Assembly (NCBI GenBank): GCA_002426555.1
Contig: DIQU01000002.1
Coordinates: forward strand, 1-10,580
Direction: 5' to 3'
Source of the DNA: Firmicutes bacterium UBA5454
GTDB lineage: Bacteria; Bacillota; Clostridia; Caldicoprobacterales; DTU083
DNA: 10,580 bases
In this document: positions 1-5,306 of the stretch, one piece after another
Layout: each line of letters starts with the position of its first letter
How positions within the stretch are numbered: the stretch's first letter is position 1
Notes under the pieces: model-generated
Told to the model about the DNA's origin: nothing
The model's input: the letters and a program-made list of their open reading frames with translations, nothing else
The model's database searches: none
Made by a program: the position numbers and the translations under genes

Positions 1-29
1 AATGCTCTGGCCACCTGAGCTACGCCGCC
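1..29 (-). tRNA. tRNA (5' part only), probably elongator tRNA-Met
   Basis: Only the 5' part is present; the gene runs off the left edge before the anticodon. Read on the minus strand it starts with acceptor strand GGCGGCG (29 to 23), then T8 A9, D-stem GCTC, a 9-nt D-loop and the closing GAGC. It begins 3 nt after the encoded CCA of the initiator tRNA, so the two are very likely co-transcribed. The identity is inferred from the GGCGGxGTAGCTCAG start, typical of elongator tRNA-Met in Bacillota, and from the known Met tRNA upstream of spoIIE in this neighbourhood. Other tRNAs can share this start, so the amino acid is uncertain while the tRNA call is firm. Confidence 0.85.
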
Positions 30-32
30 AAA

Positions 33-109
33 TGGTTGCGGGGGAGGGATTTGACCCCACGACCTCCGGGTTATGAGCCCGACGAGCCACCTAGCTGCTC
101 CACCCCGCG
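33..109 (-). tRNA. Initiator tRNA-fMet (anticodon CAT)
   Basis: A complete 77-nt tRNA with CCA encoded at 33-35 and anticodon CAT at 75 to 73. Initiator hallmarks are visible: C1 opposite A72 unpaired at the top of the acceptor stem (CGCGGGG with CCCCGCA), three consecutive G-C pairs at the base of the anticodon stem (GGG/CCC), and an A11-T24 pair in the D stem. Three positions are unusual. The first T-loop base, normally T54, is G (plus strand C at 55). The T-stem has a T50/T64 mismatch (59 and 45). D-loop position 21 is G instead of A. The gene follows a good sigma-A promoter and lies between yabR and the partial tRNA, as in other spore formers. Confidence 0.95.
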
Positions 110-152
110 TTATACATACCTGCATCAAAATTCGCTGCAAGCGACAAAGTGT

Positions 153-181
153 ATTCTACAACAGATTTGAAAAGAAGTCAA
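153..181 (-). promoter_or_regulatory. Sigma-A promoter of the tRNA pair
   Basis: On the minus strand, -35 TTGACT (181 to 176) and -10 TAGAAT (158 to 153) are separated by exactly 17 nt. Each hexamer matches consensus at 5 of 6 bases. The expected transcription start is near 146, about 37 nt before the tRNA. Immediately upstream, 182-203 is A/T-rich with A-runs on the minus strand, as in UP elements of stable RNA promoters. This is a good structural match; activity is inferred. Confidence 0.75.
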
Positions 182-209
182 TATCCAATAGTTTTTATTT
201 TTTACCAAC

Positions 210-244
210 TGCCGACTACTGACTGCCGACTACTGACTGCCGAC
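210..244. repeat. 14-bp tandem repeat, 2.5 copies
   Basis: The unit TGCCGACTACTGAC occurs perfectly at 210-223 and 224-237, followed by a half copy TGCCGAC at 238-244. It lies about 30 bp upstream of the tRNA promoter -35 box. There is no spacer between units, so this is not a CRISPR. It is a small variable-number-type repeat of unknown role. Confidence 0.85.
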
Positions 245-294
245 CCCAACCCTTATTACTATTCGCAGCATGAGAATATATTATTATCCTTAAC

Positions 295-317
295 AAGTTT
301 GCTTTATCAGCAAACTT
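295..317. repeat. 9-bp perfect inverted repeat (hairpin)
   Basis: AAGTTTGCT (295-303) and AGCAAACTT (309-317) are exact reverse complements around a 5-nt TTATC loop. It could end transcription from yabR, but neither strand shows a clear T-run after the stem, so I call it only a hairpin. Confidence 0.6.
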
Positions 318-481
318 ATTTGCTGAAACCCAGTAAGATATTCTTAGCGCATATCAGCAGAAAATTCGTTACGGAATTCCCATTGTTTGAACGCAGTGAA
401 TTTGGAAGTTGTAGGATAAATAAATAGAAGTTGGCATCAGAAATTTAAAGCCAGGCAAAAACCGAGTTAATGTCTTTACCC

Positions 482-509
482 AACTTCCAGCCTCCAACTC
501 CCAACTTCC
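482..509. repeat. Degenerate 7-bp tandem array (AACTTCC / GGAAGTT type)
   Basis: Four adjoining heptamers are visible on the plus strand: AACTTCC (482-488), AGCCTCC (489-495), AACTCCC (496-502) and AACTTCC (503-509). A looser continuation reaches about 528. One strand is almost pure pyrimidine apart from A. It lies just downstream of the yabR stop codon. Confidence 0.65.
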
Positions 510-549
510 TGTTATACTTCCAAGCTTCTAATTTAAACTTTCAAATAAG

Positions 550-963
550 TCAACTCTTGCTTCGGGAATATCCGCCGCCTCTTTTGGATTCCCGATTGCG
601 TTTAATGTCCAACATTCGTTCTTCGCTTTCCTTCATGAACTTGGAAAGAGCGTCTTCAAAAGAACCATTTACTTGAACCCGTTGATCCTGGCTCCAGTCT
701 ACATCCACCGGTCTGGAAGACTTCTTTACTTCCTTCGCCTGACGAACAGAAAGGCTGATCTTCCCCTTTTCATCAATGGACAGCACTTTAACCTTAATCT
801 TGTCTCTAAGTTTCAGGTATTCATGAATATCCTTCACATATGCATCTGCTATTTCCGATATGTGCACCATCCCTGTTTTACCTTCACCAAGTTCTACAAA
901 GGCACCGAAATTAGTAATCCCGGTAACGAAGCCTTCAATGATTTGTCCAACCTCCACCGACAT
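550..963 (-). CDS. yabR: S1 RNA-binding domain protein, YabR family
   Basis: A 137-residue cytoplasmic protein with one S1 (OB-fold) RNA-binding domain at about residues 4-75. Its signature core is GxVTGITNFGAFVEL, GMVHISEIAD and the closing KISLSVRQ. The tail (about 76-137) is charged and ends in an Arg/Gly/Ser-rich stretch (RGGGYSRSKS) that may add RNA affinity. It matches YabR and general stress protein 13 in size and layout; those are thought to associate with RNA or ribosomes, but the exact role is not settled. Start ATG at 963. The AGGAGG site (982 to 977) is 13 nt upstream, rather far, and overlaps the divIC stop codon (TGA at 984-982), suggesting translational coupling. It is the last protein gene before the tRNAs. 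Confidence 0.95.
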   Translation of the reverse strand: MSVEVGQIIEGFVTGITNFGAFVELGEGKTGMVHISEIADAYVKDIHEYLKLRDKIKVKVLSIDEKGKISLSVRQAKEVKKSSRPVDVDWSQDQRVQVNGSFEDALSKFMKESEERMLDIKRNRESKRGGGYSRSKS

Positions 964-981
964 AAAAAACCTGCATCCTCC

Positions 982-1269
982 TCATTTATTTTTTTCTATA
1001 AAAATGGTCTCGCCATCTTTGACCCAACCCAATTTGTCACGAGCAGCCTGTTCTATATAGGTGTCGGACTTCGTGTGTTCAATCTGACGGCTGAGAACTT
1101 CATTTTCCTGCTGCACATCAGCGATGGTCTGCTGCAGCTCGGTCATGGCGCCCTGCTGGTCGTGTATCTCAAAAGACTGCTGGAAAAACAACACAAGGAA
1201 ATAAACCAGAATAATACCGGTTATAAATAAACGCGCCCGAAACTTCAATGTATATGTCTTTCTTGCCAC
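982..1269 (-). CDS. divIC: Cell division protein DivIC/FtsB
   Basis: A 95-residue bitopic membrane protein of the divisome. In this family it partners FtsL and DivIB/FtsQ at the septum and helps activate septal wall synthesis. Layout: short basic cytoplasmic N-terminus (1-12), one transmembrane helix (about 13-31), an extracellular coiled coil rich in Q/E/L (about 36-68), and the conserved C-terminal block YIEQAARDKLGWVKDGETIF (71-90). Length is typical. The start is GTG at 1269, with AAGGA (1280 to 1276) 6 nt upstream. A 96-bp gap separates it from yabQ and contains a sigma-A-like promoter candidate, which makes sense because divIC is needed in growing cells while yabP and yabQ are sporulation genes. 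Confidence 0.95.
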   Translation of the reverse strand: MARKTYTLKFRARLFITGIILVYFLVLFFQQSFEIHDQQGAMTELQQTIADVQQENEVLSRQIEHTKSDTYIEQAARDKLGWVKDGETIFIEKNK

Positions 1270-1333
1270 AGCATTTCCTTCTTCCGTGAAGACTTATTTG
1301 ACCAGCATTTAGTGACAATTAGCGTACTTCTAT

Positions 1334-1346
1334 ATTATATTCGACA
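1334..1346 (-). promoter_or_regulatory. Candidate divIC -10 box with abutting Spo0A-box-like heptamer
   Basis: On the minus strand a perfect TATAAT (1339 to 1334) lies 64 nt upstream of the divIC GTG, in the only sizeable gap in this part of the cluster. Directly abutting it upstream is TGTCGAA (1346 to 1340), which fits the Spo0A box consensus TGNCGAA. The -35 region is poor (no TTGACA-like hexamer at 16-18 nt), which would fit a weak or factor-dependent promoter. A 7-mer match can easily be chance, so the Spo0A part is tentative. Confidence 0.45.
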
Positions 1347-1365
1347 TTGAAACGGAAAACCCTCT

Positions 1366-1836
1366 TTATCCTTCTGTTTTTCCACGAAATTTTTGAAATA
1401 CATTTATAAAATACTTTTTTATTCTGTCTGTCTCTCGTTTCAACCACCTATAAGGTTTTGCCAATGCCTTCCATAGCTGCCTGAAAGGCCATTGAATAAT
1501 TTTCCCAAGCCATTGAATCAACCTCGCCAAGGTATCATATATCCAGTTCAGACCCTTCATTATCAGAGGGCTCAATGCTAACAAATAGAGAATCCAGCCT
1601 ATTATGAAGCCAAGCAGTGTATAGAATCTTACATTTCCATCGTTCACATAAAACAATACCAGAAAGGAGAGAACGCCGATAACAGACCAAAACAGCAGAT
1701 CCAAGATACCAGTGACTATAACATTTACTCGAACCATTTTACGTATCATTCTGCAACAATCATATAGAAAGCCTATAATAAGCCCGGCATAAACAGTAGA
1801 TAAAAATATGTAGGCTTGATTGGAAGTGGAAGGCAT
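1366..1836 (-). CDS. yabQ: Spore cortex biosynthesis membrane protein YabQ
   Basis: A 156-residue integral membrane protein. Hydrophobic helices lie at about 7-25, 37-64 (possibly two short helices) and 70-92. An amphipathic, Trp- and Lys/Arg-rich C-terminal part (about 95-156, with IQWLGKIIQWPFRQLWKALA) probably lies along the membrane. The GLIIGFLYDCCRMIR motif near the N-terminus is typical of YabQ. In B. subtilis, YabQ is made in the mother cell under sigma-E, localises to forespore membranes and is needed for cortex formation. Start ATG at 1836; the strong site AAGGGGG (1852 to 1846) is 9 nt upstream and overlaps the yabP stop codon, so the two genes are probably translated together. Confidence 0.93.
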   Translation of the reverse strand: MPSTSNQAYIFLSTVYAGLIIGFLYDCCRMIRKMVRVNVIVTGILDLLFWSVIGVLSFLVLFYVNDGNVRFYTLLGFIIGWILYLLALSPLIMKGLNWIYDTLARLIQWLGKIIQWPFRQLWKALAKPYRWLKRETDRIKKYFINVFQKFRGKTEG

Positions 1837-1850
1837 TGGCAGATTCCCCC

Positions 1851-2153
1851 TTACTTGAACAGCTTTTTGAAGAACCCGCCGCTCTTGCCACCCATAGCAT
1901 CATGATCACTGTATTCTACACTTATGATTTCTCCTTCAACAATCAGCTGCCCCTCTTCCAAATTTAACTTACTTATATGCAAATCAAAGCCATGTAAAGT
2001 AATATACCCCAGATCGGCAACCAGTAAAACTGAAGCTTCGTCAAAACTGTCTACATCCTGCACACCTGTAATGGTCACTCTTTCCCGATTTTCCATCAGA
2101 ATGCTGTGACTGCGGCCTCTGACAAGTTTCTTATCATCAAACTCCCGCATCAT
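1851..2153 (-). CDS. yabP: Sporulation protein YabP
   Basis: A 100-residue soluble protein of the YabP family. The diagnostic pattern is present: HSILMENRERVTITGV (about 16-31), DVDSFDEASVLL (33-44), GYITLHGFDLHISKLNLEEG (49-68) and LIVEGEIISVEYSD (70-83), a compact beta-rich fold. The Gly/Lys/Phe tail GGFFKKLFK is less conserved. YabP is sporulation-specific and usually paired with yabQ; its molecular function is unknown. Two adjacent ATGs are possible; the first (2153) is favoured because AAGGAGG (2167 to 2161) lies 7 nt upstream, against 10 nt for the second. A sigma-E-like promoter sits directly upstream. The usual upstream neighbour is displaced by the beta-galactosidase gene. Confidence 0.95.
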   Translation of the reverse strand: MMREFDDKKLVRGRSHSILMENRERVTITGVQDVDSFDEASVLLVADLGYITLHGFDLHISKLNLEEGQLIVEGEIISVEYSDHDAMGGKSGGFFKKLFK

Positions 2154-2190
2154 GTCATCTCCTCCTTCAATGACTACAATACCTTGTTTG

Positions 2191-2219
2191 ATAATATGCT
2201 TATTTTACCACTGATATGC
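2191..2219 (-). promoter_or_regulatory. Sigma-E-type promoter for yabP-yabQ
   Basis: On the minus strand GCATAT (2219 to 2214) and CATATTAT (2198 to 2191) are 15 nt apart. This fits the mother-cell sigma-E pattern as I know it: an ATAT-containing -35, a spacer of about 14-15 nt, and a CATAxAxT-like -10. The expected start near 2184 gives a leader of about 30 nt containing the yabP Shine-Dalgarno. B. subtilis yabP and yabQ are known sigma-E regulon members, which supports the call. Confidence 0.6.
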
Positions 2220-2240
2220 ATGGATATCTATCACGAGATC

Positions 2241-5075
2241 TTACTTGATAAAAAATTCAAAGTAGATGCTTTTCTCATTTAGTTCATATTTTTCAATTAA
2301 TTTCGGGCCGCAACTATTCGAGCCTATGCCGGAAACCTTATAGTCTATTCTTATATTGGTCTTATCATTGCTCCTGAGTTCATCTGTATGCATTGCTTTT
2401 GTTAACGCATCTGATGTATATGATGACACGTTAAACTCAAACTCACTGTCAGTGTAAAAACTTAAACCTCTGTTCATCTTAAGCATCCTGGTTTTTGTAT
2501 GATTTCCATGCTCCTGGGGCATAACATAATTTACATACTGACTGTCTGCATCACTTTGGTACATGCCTATTTTTGCATGTTGATTCATATCGCAGTAGTT
2601 TTCATGCTCGCCCATTCCAAAATACTCAAAACAATCATTCTTCTCTGGGGATATAAATTCAAATCCCAGCCTGGGCAGATATGTTTGAAGCTCATCTTTC
2701 AATTCTGCCTGCAATATAAGCTTCACTTCGCCATCCCTATAAAATTCAAAAACAAGCTCGTAACGCAAGAAGGGTATTCGTGAAATTCCGGATAAAGAAC
2801 CGGCAACCTTGATGGAATGGTCTTCGATATTGCATGAATACACCTTGGAAAACAGTTTGTTAAAATTCTCGCCGCTCTGGTTATCATCAAAAAGACCCCA
2901 TGAATATTTAACACTCCTGTCATTATCAGTAGGTGCTCTCCAAACACTTAGCTTTACAATATCTGCAAGCTGTTCTTTTCCATTTTTGATAATGCTTTCA
3001 AAGTTACCATAATGCTTATTGAAAATGTAGTTGAAATTTTTTCCGTTTATATAGATTCTTTCCTTATCCTCTTTAAAATCTGTGAATTTATCACTCAAGC
3101 TTATTTTTTCTGCCTGGGTCTCCAGCTCATGCTGCTTCATTGCAACTTCACAGCCTTTATTATCCAATAAGCTGACATTCAGGTAGGTGCCGTATTCACA
3201 ATTCTCAGGCACATCAAAAGGTAATCCAATCTCCCCATGATTATGCGGTGCAATATCAAGACAATATTCCCTGCTGTCAAGTATTTTTCCATCTACGGAT
3301 AATTCAAGCAGCAGCTTATACTCGTTCAAATTAGTGAAGTCATACAGATTTTTAATGATGATTCTGTTTCCTGCAAGCTCAGTATCCATATACTGGTAAT
3401 TATATTTTACAGCTAATGAACCTGCTTTAAAGCTTCTATCGGAAAACACCATTCCATCACAGCAGAAATTTCCATCGTGAGTATCCTCGCCAAAGTCTCC
3501 ACCGTACTTTTGGACACCATCTACAAGAACTGTATGGTCAGCCCATTCCCAAATGCAACCGCCAATTAATTTTGGATATTTATAAAAGAGCTCCATGTAA
3601 TCATGAACATCACCAGGTCCGTTCCCCATCGCATGAGAATATTCACATAAGTATAAAGGCTGTTTTTTAGTATCGTCCAATGCATATTCCTCAACTTCTT
3701 TAGTGCTTAAATACATTCTTGAGTAAACATCAGGCAACAGGGATGAAAAATTTCTTGAAGCATCTTCGCAATGTATCAGCCTTGAATTATCTCGATTTTT
3801 CGTCCACTCAATCATTGCGATATGATTTGGACCATGTCCGCTTTCGTTTCCTGTCGACCACATAATAATGCAAGGATGATTCTTGTCACGTTCTACCATC
3901 CTAAGCATACGTTCTACATGAGCTTCTTTCCACTCTTCCCTGTTGCAAAGCCAATCATTGCTGTCCATATCGTAGCCGCGTTTCCAGCCCCCATGTCTTG
4001 TTACAAAGCCATGAGATTCAATATCGGTTTCATCTACCACATAAAAACCCAACTCATCGCAAAGATTTAGAAATTCTGGAGTTGGCGGATAGTGTGAGGT
4101 TCTGATAGTATTGATATTTAATTCCTTCATTTTCAATAATTCTTCCCGTAGAAAATCATCGGTCTCGTAATATCCGCTTAAGGGATGGGTATCATGGTGA
4201 TTCACACCCTTTAATATTACTGGTACACCATTAATTAACAGTTCGCTCTTTTTCGATATTGTAATTTCTCTCATGCCTGTTTTTATTGGTATGTACTCAG
4301 TTTCACCTTTAACTACAACAGTATATAAATGAGGTTTTTCTGCATTCCACAATATTGGATTGTCCAGATTGTCAATTTTCACCCTACCATCATAGATTTC
4401 ATAATTATCGCAATTAACAACTATGTTTTTAGTATCTGCCTTGATTTCAATGTCCCTAATGTGGTTTTTTTCTCTTGATAGAAGATAAACATCTCTGAAG
4501 ATTCCAGAAAGCCGGAAAAAGTCCTGATCTTCCAAATAGCTTCCACTGCACCACTTTAATACCTTGGCAGCTAATTTGTTTTCGCCGGCTTTAACATAAG
4601 CTGTAATGTCAAACTCTGCCTGAAGATGAGAACCTTGAGTGTAACCGACATATTCATCGTTAATATACAAATACAAGCATGAGCTTACACCTTCAAAAAC
4701 TATGTAAGTTTCTCTTGAACCCCAATTTTCATCGATGTAAAAATCATAAGAATACACGCCGCAGGGATTGTCATCGGGAACATAAGGTGGATCCACGGGA
4801 TAAGGATAATTTACATTGGTATAATACGGTTTGTCATATCCATGTAACTGCCAGTTTGAAGGAACATCAATAGTATCCCATGAAGGTATAGTGACTGGAA
4901 CATCAATATCACGCTCAAAATATTTAAATCTCCATTTACCATTCAGCAATTTGTGAAATGATGATGTTTCTTTTTTCCCAGCTAAGGCCTTTTCCAAAGA
5001 ATCATAGGGTATGTAATATGATCTTTGAGCCTGCCTGTTCTCCGACAGGTTTTCCAGGTTTTCGTAGTGTCTCAT
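2241..5075 (-). CDS. lacZ: Beta-galactosidase, GH2 family (LacZ-like)
   Basis: A 944-residue cytoplasmic enzyme (no signal peptide) that should hydrolyse beta-D-galactosides such as lactose. Order: N-terminal jelly-roll sugar-binding domain (about 40-200, with YPYPVDPPYVPDDNPCGVYS), Ig-like domain (200-285), TIM barrel from GVNHHDTHPL (290-299), then C-terminal beta domains with EYFGMGEHENY, FNVSSYTSDAL and GIGSNSCGP. Key residues by analogy with E. coli LacZ: acid/base Glu411 (STGNESGHG), nucleophile Glu478 (LCEYSHAMGN), Mg ligands Glu353 and His355 (DIESHG). It is about 80 residues shorter than the E. coli enzyme but looks intact. Start ATG at 5075, AAGGAG (5089 to 5084) 8 nt upstream. No permease or regulator accompanies it, and it interrupts a sporulation cluster. 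Hand counts of four 60-base lines (3001, 3841, 4381, 4921) give 31% GC, against 42-53% in sampled neighbours, suggesting transfer. Confidence 0.95.
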   Translation of the reverse strand: MRHYENLENLSENRQAQRSYYIPYDSLEKALAGKKETSSFHKLLNGKWRFKYFERDIDVPVTIPSWDTIDVPSNWQLHGYDKPYYTNVNYPYPVDPPYVPDDNPCGVYSYDFYIDENWGSRETYIVFEGVSSCLYLYINDEYVGYTQGSHLQAEFDITAYVKAGENKLAAKVLKWCSGSYLEDQDFFRLSGIFRDVYLLSREKNHIRDIEIKADTKNIVVNCDNYEIYDGRVKIDNLDNPILWNAEKPHLYTVVVKGETEYIPIKTGMREITISKKSELLINGVPVILKGVNHHDTHPLSGYYETDDFLREELLKMKELNINTIRTSHYPPTPEFLNLCDELGFYVVDETDIESHGFVTRHGGWKRGYDMDSNDWLCNREEWKEAHVERMLRMVERDKNHPCIIMWSTGNESGHGPNHIAMIEWTKNRDNSRLIHCEDASRNFSSLLPDVYSRMYLSTKEVEEYALDDTKKQPLYLCEYSHAMGNGPGDVHDYMELFYKYPKLIGGCIWEWADHTVLVDGVQKYGGDFGEDTHDGNFCCDGMVFSDRSFKAGSLAVKYNYQYMDTELAGNRIIIKNLYDFTNLNEYKLLLELSVDGKILDSREYCLDIAPHNHGEIGLPFDVPENCEYGTYLNVSLLDNKGCEVAMKQHELETQAEKISLSDKFTDFKEDKERIYINGKNFNYIFNKHYGNFESIIKNGKEQLADIVKLSVWRAPTDNDRSVKYSWGLFDDNQSGENFNKLFSKVYSCNIEDHSIKVAGSLSGISRIPFLRYELVFEFYRDGEVKLILQAELKDELQTYLPRLGFEFISPEKNDCFEYFGMGEHENYCDMNQHAKIGMYQSDADSQYVNYVMPQEHGNHTKTRMLKMNRGLSFYTDSEFEFNVSSYTSDALTKAMHTDELRSNDKTNIRIDYKVSGIGSNSCGPKLIEKYELNEKSIYFEFFIK

Positions 5076-5152
5076 AAAATTCGCTCCTTGTCTTAATTTA
5101 TATGATCTCGCCGCAATAAGCTATCTTCTTGGACGATGATGTTCTAATAATG

Positions 5153-5181
5153 ATTATATTAAATAATGACAGCCAAAGCAA
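5153..5181 (-). promoter_or_regulatory. Candidate sigma-A promoter for the beta-galactosidase
   Basis: On the minus strand TTGCTT (5181 to 5176) and a perfect TATAAT (5158 to 5153) are 17 nt apart. The expected start near 5146 leaves a leader of about 70 nt. The spacer is almost exactly one arm of the 18-bp inverted repeat, and the -35 box lies in its loop, so a regulator or a folded transcript could affect it. The -35 is weak (3 of 6). Confidence 0.45.
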
Positions 5182-5206
5182 TGAGCCCTGGCTGTCATTA
5201 TTTAAT
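5158..5206. terminator. 18-bp perfect inverted repeat: spoIID terminator and/or operator
   Basis: Positions 5158-5175 and 5189-5206 are exact reverse complements around a 13-nt loop. The inner part of the stem (TGACAGCCA) is fairly GC-rich and the outer part AT-rich, ending in TTATTTAAT on both strands, as in a bidirectional intrinsic terminator. It lies about 100 bp downstream of the SpoIID gene and 83 bp upstream of the beta-galactosidase start. Because it overlaps the candidate promoter, an operator role is also possible. Confidence 0.6.
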
Positions 5207-5306
5207 TTGTCACTATGATTTGTAGAAAACCTTATTCGCAGAAAAAGTCTGTCATATGTTTTAACACCTTAACAACTGGAGAACCAAACCGTTATTTGTT
5301 CTGCAA

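Larger units (their letters stand above)
195..549. repeat. Gene-free interval of degenerate intergenic repeats
   Basis: I see no credible gene between yabR and the tRNA promoter. The stretch holds several simple repeat structures: a 14-bp tandem repeat (210-244), a 9-bp perfect hairpin (295-317), and a purine/pyrimidine-skewed array of 7-bp units (482-509, with a looser continuation to 528). Around 361-411 lies a segment whose plus-strand translation contains FERSEF. I recall such spurious peptides beside GGAAGTTGG-type intergenic repeats in Clostridia, but that is memory, not a search. TGGAAGTTG at 403-411 is the exact reverse complement of 481-489, so the two sides could pair over about 70 nt. 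Possibly remnants of a small non-autonomous element; function unknown. Confidence 0.5.

Noticed and set aside
210..244. CRISPR-like direct repeats
   Set aside because: Units are contiguous with no spacers and only 2.5 copies; no cas genes are present.
149..427. Plus-strand ORF of 92 codons
   Set aside because: It runs through the tRNA promoter and simple repeats, has no domain-like composition, and its FERSEF stretch looks like translated intergenic repeat.
525..553. Minus-strand TTGACT-N17-TAGAAG at the end of yabR
   Set aside because: Reasonable hexamers, but it overlaps the yabR stop codon and reads only into repeats; the tRNA pair already has a better, closer promoter.
673..1230. Plus-strand ORF of 185 codons
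   Set aside because: It lies antisense to yabR and divIC, both clear family members with Shine-Dalgarno sites; it is a shadow frame.
2234..5110. 7-bp inverted pair CGAGATC (2234-2240) and GATCTCG (5104-5110) flanking the beta-galactosidase as possible terminal repeats
   Set aside because: The match does not extend in either direction; seven bases in two AT-rich gaps is within chance, and no target duplication was seen.
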